Assembly: GCA_964563295.1 (NCBI GenBank)
Contig: CAZLWX010000049.1
Span: forward strand, 1-26,243
Source of the DNA: Chryseosolibacter sp964563295
GTDB taxonomy: Bacteria; Bacteroidota; Bacteroidia; Cytophagales; Cyclobacteriaceae
Length of the DNA: 26,243 nt
Direction of reading: 5' to 3'
Shown: piece by piece, positions 1 to 7,314 of the stretch
How the letters are laid out: every line of letters starts with the position of its first letter
Position numbering within the stretch: position 1 is the stretch's first letter
Notes under the pieces: generated by a model
What the model saw: the letters and a program-made list of their open reading frames with translations, nothing else
Database searches by the model: none
What the model was told of the DNA's origin: nothing
Position numbers and translations under genes: made by a program

Positions 1-4
1 TGCA

Positions 5-24
5 GTCCCTTTTCAAACAGGGAC
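5..24 (+). other. small hairpin upstream of rpmB
   Basis: GTCCCT (5-10) can pair with AGGGAC (19-24) across an 8-nt loop, about 17 nt before the rpmB start. No T-run follows, so it is not a standard terminator. It could be the remnant of an upstream gene's end or a leader hairpin of the ribosomal protein mRNA. The window begins too close to tell. Confidence 0.25.
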
Positions 25-41
25 GAAAAATTAAGCTGATT

Positions 42-281
42 ATGGCGAGAGTTTGTCAAATAACGGGAAAGCGGCCCCAGTCGGGAAACAATGTTTCACA
101 CGCGAACAATAAGACCAGGCGCAGATTCTATCCAAACCTGCAGAAAAAGCGGTTTTATATTCCTGAAGAAGATAGATGGGTTACGCTGAAGGTTTCTGCC
201 AAAGCGATCAAGACCATCAACAAACATGGTATTTCCGCCGTTTTGAAGGAAGCCCGCCAGAAGGGCAATCTCGTACTGTAA
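42..281 (+). CDS. rpmB: 50S ribosomal protein L28
   Basis: The 79-residue product is a full-length bacterial L28, a structural protein of the large ribosomal subunit. It opens with MARVCQITGKRPQSGNNVSHA, a typical L28 N-terminus with the conserved GKRP and SHA...TRRRFYPNLQ stretches. The C-terminal part (about residues 48-79) carries the usual VSAKAIKTINKHG segment. It is the first gene of a compact translation cluster: rpmG starts 15 nt after its stop, and a DUF4295 gene follows. That order is common in Bacteroidota. The ATG at 42 gives the canonical N-terminus. No strong Shine-Dalgarno sequence is visible. The promoter must lie left of the window or within the first 41 bases, where none is clear. 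Confidence 0.97.
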   Translation: MARVCQITGKRPQSGNNVSHANNKTRRRFYPNLQKKRFYIPEEDRWVTLKVSAKAIKTINKHGISAVLKEARQKGNLVL

Positions 282-296
282 AAATATTGATGGATC

Positions 297-479
297 ATGG
301 CAAAGAAAGGCAACAGGGTTCAGGTGATTTTAGAGTGCACGGAGCATAAGACCAGTGGGCAGCCCGGCATGAGTCGGTATATCACTACGAAGAACCGCAA
401 GAACACAACCGAACGGCTTGAGCTCAAGAAATACAATCCGATTCTCAAGAAATACACCATTCACAAGGAAATCAAATAA
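297..479 (+). CDS. rpmG: 50S ribosomal protein L33
   Basis: The 60-residue product is ribosomal protein L33 of the large subunit. The family pattern is visible in GNRVQVILECTEHK at the N-terminus and in YITTKNRKNTTERLELKKYNP in the centre. It contains a single cysteine (C14) and no CxxC pairs, so it is the zinc-independent (C-minus) form, not the four-cysteine zinc form. The gene sits 15 nt after rpmB and 3 nt before the DUF4295 gene. That spacing points to one transcript for all three, ending at the hairpin at 664-690. Confidence 0.96.
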   Translation: MAKKGNRVQVILECTEHKTSGQPGMSRYITTKNRKNTTERLELKKYNPILKKYTIHKEIK

Positions 480-482
480 GTC

Positions 483-638
483 ATGGCAAAGAAAGTTGTT
501 GCTGCATTGAAAAAGACGGACGGAAAAAGTTACGCGAAAGTAATCCGTGCCGTAAAGTCGGAGAAAACCGGTGCCTATACCTTCCGGGAAGAAATTGTTC
601 CCGCTGACCTGGTGAAGGAGACGCTGGCCAAGAAGTGA
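483..638 (+). CDS. DUF4295 family small protein
   Basis: An ATG at 483 opens a 51-residue frame that starts MAKKVVAALKKTDGKSYAKV and ends ...ETLAKK before a TGA at 636-638. This matches the small, lysine-rich DUF4295 family, found almost only in Bacteroidota directly after rpmB and rpmG. The product is basic and has no membrane segment or cysteine. Its position, 3 nt after the rpmG stop, and its charge suggest a ribosome-associated role, but this is inference and no function is established. A strong intrinsic terminator starts 25 nt after its stop, marking it as the last gene of the unit. The frame is short and easily missed by length filters, but its conserved context makes it convincing. 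Confidence 0.9.
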   Translation: MAKKVVAALKKTDGKSYAKVIRAVKSEKTGAYTFREEIVPADLVKETLAKK

Positions 639-663
639 TACGGATGAGCCACTAAGGAATTCG

Positions 664-690
664 AAAGTCCCTTCTCACGGGACTTTTTTT
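664..690 (+). terminator. intrinsic terminator after the rpmB-rpmG-DUF4295 unit
   Basis: AAAGTCCC (664-671) pairs perfectly with GGGACTTT (679-686) around a 7-nt loop. A run of seven T begins within the 3' arm and ends at 690. This is the clearest rho-independent terminator in the window. It separates the ribosomal protein genes from ftsY, which therefore needs its own promoter. Confidence 0.85.
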
Positions 691-745
691 ATACCCGCCC
701 TTGCCAGGGCATAATTTATTTATCAGGCCACAGAAATATTCGCCT

Positions 746-1702
746 ATGGCCCTTTTCGGGATATTTTCAAAAGATAAAAAGGAGTCGCTTGACAAAGGGC
801 TCGAGAAAACGAAGGAAAGTTTCTTTTCCCGCTTGAGTAAGGCGCTGGTTGGAAAGTCGACCATCGATGACGAAGTACTCGACAACCTCGAAGAAATACT
901 GGTCTCTTCCGACGTCGGCGTCGAAACCACGCTGAAGATCATCGAGCGCATACAGCAACGCGTCGCACGCGACAAGTACGTCAGCACGGACGAACTCGAC
1001 AAGATTTTGAAGGAAGAGGTCGCCGCCATGCTTGCACAAGGCAATGGGACAGAGCTGGAAGACTTTGAGGTCCCTGCGAAGAAACCGTACGTTATCATGG
1101 TGGTCGGTGTGAATGGAGTCGGTAAGACCACCACGATAGGGAAATTGTCCGCGCAACTCAAGAAGCGTGGCAAGAGCGTTCTCCTCGGTGCAGCCGACAC
1201 GTTCAGGGCGGCGGCCGTAGATCAATTAAAGCTGTGGGGTGAGCGCGTGGGCGTGCCGGTTATTGCCAGGGGTATGAATACAGACCCCTCAGCGGTGGCT
1301 TTCGAAGCGCTGAAGGAAGGGGTTGAAAAAAAAGTAGATGTGGTCATCGTTGATACGGCGGGCAGGCTACACACGAAAGTCAACCTGATGAATGAGTTGT
1401 CAAAGATCAGACGTGTCATGCAAAAGGTCGTCGCCGATGCACCACATGAGGTTCTCCTGGTTTTGGACGGCGGCACTGGTCAGAATGCAATCATTCAGGC
1501 CAGGGAATTCACGCGCGCTACCGAAGTGACGGCGCTAGCCATTACCAAACTGGACGGGACCGCAAAGGGCGGCGTGGTCATTGGCATCTCCGACGAGTTT
1601 AGAATTCCGGTCAAATATATCGGTGTCGGAGAGAAGGCCGACGATCTGCAAGTCTTTAACAGAATGGAATTTGTCGATTCCTTGTTCAAGCGGATCAATT
1701 GA
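746..1702 (+). CDS. ftsY: signal recognition particle receptor FtsY
   Basis: FtsY is the membrane-associated SRP-receptor GTPase that takes ribosome-SRP complexes to the Sec translocon. The 318-residue product has the N helical domain (about 20-100) and the G domain: P-loop GVNGVGKTT (121-129), DTFRAAAVDQL (151-161), DTAGRL (203-208), TKLDGTAKGG (267-276) and the closing GVGEKADDLQVF (293-304). It lacks the long acidic A domain of the E. coli protein, which is usual in this phylum. I chose the ATG at 746. An in-frame TTG at 701 would add 15 residues, but it lies just 10 nt after the terminator, and family members begin at MALFG. A weak -7-like TAATTTAT at 712-719 could serve as its promoter. 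The stop codon abuts the stop of the convergent gene at 1703. Confidence 0.96.
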   Translation: MALFGIFSKDKKESLDKGLEKTKESFFSRLSKALVGKSTIDDEVLDNLEEILVSSDVGVETTLKIIERIQQRVARDKYVSTDELDKILKEEVAAMLAQGNGTELEDFEVPAKKPYVIMVVGVNGVGKTTTIGKLSAQLKKRGKSVLLGAADTFRAAAVDQLKLWGERVGVPVIARGMNTDPSAVAFEALKEGVEKKVDVVIVDTAGRLHTKVNLMNELSKIRRVMQKVVADAPHEVLLVLDGGTGQNAIIQAREFTRATEVTALAITKLDGTAKGGVVIGISDEFRIPVKYIGVGEKADDLQVFNRMEFVDSLFKRIN

Positions 1703-2398
1703 TCATTTCTTCGGCTGCCGCAACGCCGAGGCATCCCGGAACGGAATCCTGATCATGATCTGGTAGTTGAAACCCCAGGTGGATTTCTTGGCCGTTTCCC
1801 CATAGCCGGGAACATCGGAAGTCAGCATCGCTGGCGTTGGTCCCGTTTTCAATCCGAATTTCATTCGCGCGGTATAGCCCATCCAGATGTACCTCCAAAT
1901 CTTGACCTTGATACCCGTCGTCATCTCCAACCACCTCGCAGTGACGTCAGTATTGGCGTAGACATGGTCAATGGATCCCCACACCGGGTCAGCGATCGTG
2001 ACGTGGTAGCTCTCCGAGTATAGCGAGTGACCGTAGCGAAAACCCAGAAAGAAAACGTTGCGGTCAGGGTCCGTCAGGAGGAAATTGACGTCTACGCCAG
2101 CACGCCAATACGTGCCATCGTTTTGATAGGCACTGGTGCTGGCGTCATCCAGGGAGCGCGACCATTGGCCGTATTCCAACGCCAACAGGTATCGGTCCAG
2201 GTCAATATCAGAATTGAGTTCCCATCCGGAGAAGTTATTCTGCGTTCTTGTTTTTACGAATGAAATTGCATCCAGCCCGATGCGAATCCCGGTAGGAACA
2301 AATCGGCTCTTTACCGTGTCCGGAGGAGTTGCATCCTGACCGAAGACCCACAACGGCAGCAAGGTGGCAATCAATATTTTACTGAGCGAGTATCTCAA
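1703..2398 (-). CDS. DUF6048 family outer-membrane protein (probable beta-barrel)
   Basis: The 231-residue product has a signal peptide (SLSKILIATLLPLWVFG, cut near residue 20). The mature protein is rich in alternating aromatic and polar segments such as VFFLGFRYGHSLYS and ARWLEMTTGIKVKIWRYIWM, as in small beta-barrels, and ends FNYQIMIRIPF, a plausible last strand. The pattern fits DUF6048, a Bacteroidota family of unknown role that often accompanies a DUF6452 lipoprotein gene, as it does here. The start is a TTG at 2398 inside the end of the upstream gene (20-bp overlap, different frame). No in-frame ATG lies between the preceding stop and the signal peptide. The overlap suggests translational coupling. 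Outer-membrane location is inferred from signal and strand pattern. Confidence 0.8.
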   Translation of the reverse strand: MRYSLSKILIATLLPLWVFGQDATPPDTVKSRFVPTGIRIGLDAISFVKTRTQNNFSGWELNSDIDLDRYLLALEYGQWSRSLDDASTSAYQNDGTYWRAGVDVNFLLTDPDRNVFFLGFRYGHSLYSESYHVTIADPVWGSIDHVYANTDVTARWLEMTTGIKVKIWRYIWMGYTARMKFGLKTGPTPAMLTSDVPGYGETAKKSTWGFNYQIMIRIPFRDASALRQPKK

Positions 2399-3593
2399 TG
2401 TTTGTGGACGGAGGAAAGGTAAGCGTATCTGACTTTATAGTGACGTCTTCCAGATCCACGGCCTCGTGCAAATCTGAAATCGCGATCTGTGTGCAGGCTG
2501 GAAAAATGGCCACCTCCGAACGGGAGTATTCCAGCGCAAGGGTTTCGGTTTTATCAACGTAATCAATAAAAAAAGTCGTTGTGTCAGCATCGGCGTTCAG
2601 GGGCAACACCGCCATACTCACCTTTGAGTCTTTATAAAAGACGTCCGCCGAGAAATTGTTTCGTATGCCGAGCAACTCCACTTCCTTGCTGACCGTACCC
2701 GTACCTGACGTGGCCGGCGCAGTGAATGCAATTTGAACCAGGTTGGTCTGGGGACACAGAAAAATCTTGACATTCATGATCGGCGGATCGCTCAAGGAGG
2801 TCTGCGGAACCCCGTCAATGTCGCGCGCGATACTCACGGAATCAAACATGGCCGAACCGATCGTCAAGCCTGATATAAAGGTTTGTTCTCCGCACGGTGA
2901 GAATCGCGCCTCCCGAATGGTGTCGTACGATAACACGAGATTCTGAGAACCATTTCCAAAGTCGAATGAGAATGTCGTTGACTTAGCCTTCAGGTTTAAC
3001 GGCAGGGTTACCTCCCGTCTGCTTGAGTTCCTGAAGTAGGTAGTGGTGTTGAAATCCGTCTTAATGCCGGTGATCGGGATCGCTACCTGCTCACTGGAGC
3101 GCGTCTTCGAATACAGTTGATAGAATCCGATAACCGTAGTCTCAATGACCGGGCACCTGAATATCTCAATATTCTTGGCTTTGTTGTCCGTTCCCGGAAA
3201 ACTGTTCACGACTCGCACCGAGTCAAAATTGTGATCGATGACTTCGAGGGCTTCGAACACAAATCGCGGCGTACAGCCCTCTGAAACGAACTGCGGCCTG
3301 ACCGTATAACCGATCGTCATGCTCTTGTCGAGACCCTGGAACGTGTAGGTCATTTCATTGGTCTGCATGTTCAACGGGAGGATAAAAGTGGGCCCTGCAA
3401 AATCCTGTAAAAATGCGCTGTCGACGCCGTCGGTGATTACGCTGTCTACCGTGAGCCGCGCATTGGCGCCACTGCCCATCACTCGATAGGTGACTCCGAC
3501 GATGTTATTTATCAGTTTATAACAATCGGGCTCGTCCAGGCACGAAGCGCCCAGAGCCATAACTATCAAGCACCACCCTATTTTTTTAAACAT
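2379..3593 (-). CDS. lipoprotein with three DUF6452-like repeats
   Basis: The 404-residue product begins MFKKIGWCLIVMALGASC, a lipoprotein-type signal with C18 as the likely lipidated residue. Three similar domains follow, at about 19-147, 147-280 and 280-404. Each carries an LPLN motif (ILPLN 71-75, LPLN 197-200, LPLN 331-334), then a TTxFxxxY-type strand. Each also has one cysteine at its start and one about 85 residues on: C24/C107, C147/C234 and C280/C367. The domain resembles DUF6452, normally a single-domain lipoprotein of roughly 170 residues, so this looks like an internal triplication. It is probably anchored in the envelope. It overlaps the DUF6048 gene downstream, and the two are likely one transcript. 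Function is unknown; interaction with the DUF6048 barrel is inference. Confidence 0.78.
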   Translation of the reverse strand: MFKKIGWCLIVMALGASCLDEPDCYKLINNIVGVTYRVMGSGANARLTVDSVITDGVDSAFLQDFAGPTFILPLNMQTNEMTYTFQGLDKSMTIGYTVRPQFVSEGCTPRFVFEALEVIDHNFDSVRVVNSFPGTDNKAKNIEIFRCPVIETTVIGFYQLYSKTRSSEQVAIPITGIKTDFNTTTYFRNSSRREVTLPLNLKAKSTTFSFDFGNGSQNLVLSYDTIREARFSPCGEQTFISGLTIGSAMFDSVSIARDIDGVPQTSLSDPPIMNVKIFLCPQTNLVQIAFTAPATSGTGTVSKEVELLGIRNNFSADVFYKDSKVSMAVLPLNADADTTTFFIDYVDKTETLALEYSRSEVAIFPACTQIAISDLHEAVDLEDVTIKSDTLTFPPSTNIEILAQ

Positions 3594-3604
3594 GGAATCG
3601 GCCG

Positions 3605-3634
3605 TAAAGATAAATCAACCGCTCGAAGCCCAAA
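3605..3634 (-). promoter_or_regulatory. Bacteroidota-type promoter for the DUF6452-DUF6048 unit
   Basis: Read on the minus strand, TTTG (3634-3631) is followed after 18 nt by TATCTTTA (3612-3605). This is one base off the TAnnTTTG consensus, with spacing close to the known 19 or so. Transcription would start within about ten bases of the ATG at 3593, giving a very short leader. Confidence 0.5.
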
Positions 3635-3743
3635 TTCCGGGCCACTCTTTTTAACTCAAAAATGACAATGTCTACTAACGGGACCATAATCGTCTTCAAC
3701 CGAAAAAATGGTCTGTTGGGCATCGGCTTCCTGATTTCAGCGT

Positions 3744-3751
3744 TACCTTTG
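3744..3751 (+). promoter_or_regulatory. -7 promoter element of rimO
   Basis: TACCTTTG is a perfect match to the Bacteroidota -7 consensus TAnnTTTG and lies 33 nt before the rimO ATG at 3785. No good TTTG box is present at the expected upstream spacing; a TTGG at 3716-3719 is a few bases too far. The position helps to rule out the longer reading frame that begins at 3662. Confidence 0.55.
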
Positions 3752-3784
3752 CACTATTCCAGCTGCAACGATTTAAGGGAATCA

Positions 3785-5095
3785 ATGAAGACTAAACGAA
3801 CCAGGAAGGCGAAGGTTAACGTGGTGACGCTGGGCTGCTCCAAGAACCTCGTAGATTCAGAGGTATTGCTTGCTCAACTCAAGGGAAATGGGCTGGAAGC
3901 AACACATGAAGCTGCCCGCGACGACGCAAACGTTGTCGTCATCAACACGTGTGGCTTTATTGAAAACGCCAAACAGGAATCGATTGATACGATTCTTCGC
4001 TACGCCGACGCTAAGGAGGAAGGTTTGTTGGAGAAGCTGTATGTTACCGGATGTCTGTCCCAGCGATATCAGGACCAGCTGAAAGACGAAATACCCGAAG
4101 TAGACGCCTGGTTTGGCACGCGCGATCTGGCTCGCCTGCTTAAAGTACTCAACGCCAACTATAAGCATGAACTGGTGGGAGAACGAATCCTCACCAACCC
4201 GGCCCATTATGCCTATTTGAAAATCTCCGAGGGCTGCGACAGGCCTTGTTCCTTCTGTGCAATTCCCTTGATGCGGGGTGAGCACCGATCCAGGCCCATT
4301 GAAGAGCTTGTTTTGGAGGCTGCGAAACTGGCGCGCCAGGGAACGCGTGAATTGCTGCTTATCGCGCAGGATTCGACGTACTATGGACTTGACTTGTATA
4401 GGAAAAGAAACCTCGCCGACCTGCTGAAGCGCCTGTCCGATGTTGAAGGCATTGACTGGATACGGCTTCACTATGCGTTTCCGGCTGGCTTTCCTCTTGA
4501 CGTGCTCGACGTGATTGCTGAACGTCCCAATATTTGTAATTACCTCGACATTCCCCTTCAACACGGATCGAGCCGGATGCTAAAGATAATGAGAAGGGGA
4601 ACGACGCGCGAAAAAACGGAGGAACTGCTGAGCGCGATCCGGACCCGGATTCCGGACATCGCCTTGCGCACCACACTTATTGCCGGCCATCCTGGCGAAA
4701 CAGAAGACGATTTCCTGGAGATGGTGACATTCATTGAAAAGTGGCGGTTTGATCGTCTGGGTGTGTTCAACTATTCCCATGAAGAAAATACGCACTCATA
4801 CACCATGGATGACGATGTACCCAACGAGATCAAGCAACAACGTGCCGACGCCATCATGGAAATCCAGCAGAATATCTCCCTTGAATTAAACCAGGGAAAA
4901 ATCGGAAACGTGATGAAGGTAATGGTCGACCGCAAGGAGAATGGAAATTATGTCGGGCGAACTGAATTCGATTCCCCTGAAGTGGACAACGAGGTTATCA
5001 TTAGTGGATCAGCCTACCTGCGAGTGGGTGATTTTGTCGATGTTAAGGTGACTGCCGCCAGTGAGTTTGACCTCACCGGTCACATCGTTTCATAG
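3785..5095 (+). CDS. rimO: ribosomal protein S12 methylthiotransferase RimO
   Basis: RimO is a radical-SAM enzyme that adds a methylthio group to a conserved aspartate of ribosomal protein S12. The 436-residue product has the expected three parts. The N-terminal methylthiotransferase domain has cysteines C18 (LGCSKN), C56 (INTCGF) and C90 (VTGCLSQRY) for one iron-sulfur cluster. The radical-SAM core has C151, C155 and C158 (EGCDRPCSFCAIP) for the second. A C-terminal TRAM domain spans about 371-436. LGCSKNLVDSE and the overall length favour RimO over MiaB. The frame extends upstream to 3662, but the ATG at 3785 fits the family length and lies just after a good -7 element. bshC follows after 78 nt on the same strand. 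Confidence 0.94.
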   Translation: MKTKRTRKAKVNVVTLGCSKNLVDSEVLLAQLKGNGLEATHEAARDDANVVVINTCGFIENAKQESIDTILRYADAKEEGLLEKLYVTGCLSQRYQDQLKDEIPEVDAWFGTRDLARLLKVLNANYKHELVGERILTNPAHYAYLKISEGCDRPCSFCAIPLMRGEHRSRPIEELVLEAAKLARQGTRELLLIAQDSTYYGLDLYRKRNLADLLKRLSDVEGIDWIRLHYAFPAGFPLDVLDVIAERPNICNYLDIPLQHGSSRMLKIMRRGTTREKTEELLSAIRTRIPDIALRTTLIAGHPGETEDDFLEMVTFIEKWRFDRLGVFNYSHEENTHSYTMDDDVPNEIKQQRADAIMEIQQNISLELNQGKIGNVMKVMVDRKENGNYVGRTEFDSPEVDNEVIISGSAYLRVGDFVDVKVTAASEFDLTGHIVS

Positions 5096-5173
5096 CTGTA
5101 TAATTCCTATAACCTTATCGATAAATTGCCGTTATTCGGGCTATGGCTCACCACGAAAATACTAACCTGACCC

Positions 5174-6745
5174 ATGCAGAATACGAAGCTTCCGCTGTCT
5201 GATACGCGTGCTTTTTCAAGTTTTTTTTTGGACTACCTGGAGCAGAAACCCGCCCTTCAACCCTTTTATAACCGTTTCCCCTCAATTGAAAATTTCAAAG
5301 CGCAGATTGAAGAAAAGCAGAGACATTTTAGTGTCCAACAGCGCGAACTTCTCGCCTCTGTCCTTGAACGTCAGTACTCAGGGGTGACTGTTACTGATTC
5401 GGTGAAGCGCAATATCAGCGCACTGCGAAACAAAAATACTTTTTCCGTAACCACCGGCCACCAGCTGAACATTTTTACTGGCCCATTGTATTTCATCTAC
5501 AAGATTGTGACGGTGATCAACACATGTCAATTGCTCAGCAGCCGTTATCCGGACTACAACTTTGTTCCGGTTTACTGGATGGCCTCTGAAGATCACGACT
5601 ACGACGAAATAAAATATTTCTGGCTTTATGGAAAGAAATACGTCTGGACGACGGAGCAACAAGGAGCTGTAGGAAGGTTCAGCACAGAAGGATTCAATAA
5701 ATTGATCGGGGAAATTCCTGGAGACATTTCGATTTTTAAAGAAGCGTATGGCAAGAATGAGACGTTGAGCATGGCTGCCCGATCATACGTCAATGCCTTG
5801 TTTGGAGAGCGGGGTCTGCTCGTGATCGATGCCGACGACCGGGACCTGAAACTGCCCTTCCGGGAAGTCATCAGAAAGGACATTCTCGCAACGGCGACAC
5901 ACCCGTTGGTTGAAAATACCAACCGATCGCTTGAGGAATTGAATTACAAGACCCAGGCGCATTGTCGGGATGTGAACTTTTTTTACCTCGACGAAAAGAT
6001 TCGTAATCGCATTGAACGTTCTGGTGAACGCTTTCACGTTCTCGGCACACGAATCACGTTTAGTGAGAAGGAAATGGCAACGCTCATCGAAAACCATCCT
6101 GAAAAGCTGAGTCCGAATGTTGTCCTTCGCCCTGTTTACCAGGAACTTATCCTCCCGAATGTCGCCTATGTGGGCGGTCCGGCTGAAGTCATCTATTGGC
6201 TACAGCTGAAGTCCGTATTTGATCATTACCAGATACCCTTCCCGATGCTGATGCCTCGTAATTTTGCATTGGTCATCGAGCCACACCTGTTTTCGAAATT
6301 CAAAAAAACCGGGCTTGAACTTCAGGTGTTATTCGAGGAGAAGAATTTCATCATCAACCACTGGATCGTGCGCAATACCCGACACAATCTGACCGTTGGC
6401 CCGGAACGCGCTATTATCGAGGATATCTTCAAACAGCTTCGTGAACGCGCGGGTACCATCGACAAGACTCTGGAACCTTTCGTCGCTGCGGAGGGAAAAC
6501 GGGCGACGAACAGCCTGGAGAAGATTGAACATAAATTACTGCGAGCAGAAAAACGGTTTCAGTCGGACAAATTACGACAGATTGAAACGTTGAAAGACGC
6601 GCTGTTTCCCGGTGGTAACCTGCAGGAACGGCACGAAAACTTTCTTAATTATTATCAGAAAGATCCGGCATTTATTGCGAAGCTTTTTGAAGCTCTCGAT
6701 CCCTTCGATTTCCGCTTCAACGTGTTGGTGCCCGAAGACGTATGA
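5174..6745 (+). CDS. bshC: bacillithiol biosynthesis cysteine-adding enzyme BshC
   Basis: BshC attaches cysteine to glucosaminyl-malate, the last step of bacillithiol synthesis; bacillithiol is the low-molecular-weight thiol of Bacilli and many Bacteroidota. The 523-residue protein has the family length. Signature stretches are TTGHQLNIFTGPLYFIYK (94-111), VPVYWMASEDHDYDEI (132-147) and the central LRPVYQELILPNVAYVGGPAE region. The C-terminal third contains a lysine- and glutamate-rich helix, likely the coiled coil known in the family. Its last four bases overlap the next gene (ATGA), indicating one operon. ytxJ, encoding a predicted bacilliredoxin, lies in the same window. The 78-nt gap before it holds no convincing promoter or terminator, so it may be read through from rimO. 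Confidence 0.95.
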   Translation: MQNTKLPLSDTRAFSSFFLDYLEQKPALQPFYNRFPSIENFKAQIEEKQRHFSVQQRELLASVLERQYSGVTVTDSVKRNISALRNKNTFSVTTGHQLNIFTGPLYFIYKIVTVINTCQLLSSRYPDYNFVPVYWMASEDHDYDEIKYFWLYGKKYVWTTEQQGAVGRFSTEGFNKLIGEIPGDISIFKEAYGKNETLSMAARSYVNALFGERGLLVIDADDRDLKLPFREVIRKDILATATHPLVENTNRSLEELNYKTQAHCRDVNFFYLDEKIRNRIERSGERFHVLGTRITFSEKEMATLIENHPEKLSPNVVLRPVYQELILPNVAYVGGPAEVIYWLQLKSVFDHYQIPFPMLMPRNFALVIEPHLFSKFKKTGLELQVLFEEKNFIINHWIVRNTRHNLTVGPERAIIEDIFKQLRERAGTIDKTLEPFVAAEGKRATNSLEKIEHKLLRAEKRFQSDKLRQIETLKDALFPGGNLQERHENFLNYYQKDPAFIAKLFEALDPFDFRFNVLVPEDV

Positions 6746-7314
6746 CAAAAGAGCAGGCTCGAAAACTACACTCCCAAAAACGGGCAAGCATGACCGATGC
6801 AGAATTCAAGCTTGCCAATCAAAAGATCTCCGATGCCTTCTTCGCAAGCGTGAATCTCCGCGACATCGCGGTACTTCATACATTCCTTCCCATCGAGAAA
6901 CAAAAGGAGGTGAACACATGGTTGATCATCGACCGGTTGAAGAAAGAATTTCCGTCGATCCGGATAGCCATTCCGAGGGTGAACAACCAGACTGCTTCGC
7001 TTGAAAGCTATTACCTGGAAGACATCTCGCAGTTGGAAAGAAACACCTGGGGAATACTGGAGCCGCGGGAAGGAATACCCGTCCCGGAAGATCGCATCGA
7101 TGCCGTTCTGGTGCCGCTCCTGGCAGTTGACAGAAAAGGAAACAGGGTTGGCTATGGGCGAGGTTTTTATGACAAGTTTTTATCCCGGATCTCCGGTTTG
7201 AAAATCGGACTATCTTTTTTCCCGCCAGTTAAAAGTATTGATGATGTGCGCGAGTTCGACATCCCGCTTGATGTCGTGGTCACACCTGAAGGCCAGGCGT
7301 CAATCCGGCGTTAG
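6742..7314 (+). CDS. 5-formyltetrahydrofolate cyclo-ligase
   Basis: This enzyme uses ATP to convert 5-formyltetrahydrofolate to 5,10-methenyltetrahydrofolate, returning it to the one-carbon pool. The 190-residue product has the normal family length, a basic N-terminus (MTKEQARKLHSQKRASM) that fits the nucleotide-binding region, and the signature GYGRGFYD (137-144) preceded by VPLLAVDRKGNRV. The start overlaps the bshC stop by 4 bp, so translation is probably coupled. The stop codon overlaps that of the convergent aguA gene (7311-7314). The domain also occurs in proteins of other roles, but the complete signature supports the standard assignment. Confidence 0.93.
   Translation: MTKEQARKLHSQKRASMTDAEFKLANQKISDAFFASVNLRDIAVLHTFLPIEKQKEVNTWLIIDRLKKEFPSIRIAIPRVNNQTASLESYYLEDISQLERNTWGILEPREGIPVPEDRIDAVLVPLLAVDRKGNRVGYGRGFYDKFLSRISGLKIGLSFFPPVKSIDDVREFDIPLDVVVTPEGQASIRR

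Noticed and set aside
701..745. N-terminal extension of FtsY from a TTG
   Set aside because: It starts just after the terminator T-run, uses TTG, and family members begin at the ATG at 746.
652..1476. Open frames antisense to ftsY
   Set aside because: The opposite strand is a complete conserved GTPase; the antisense products are serine-rich with no recognisable domain.
3662..3784. 41-residue N-terminal extension of RimO, which even looks partly like a signal peptide
   Set aside because: It contains the consensus -7 element, RimO is cytoplasmic, and the ATG at 3785 gives the normal length.
5114..5123. Palindrome TTATCGATAA between rimO and bshC
   Set aside because: It is only ten bases, has no T-run, and such A/T-rich palindromes arise by chance.
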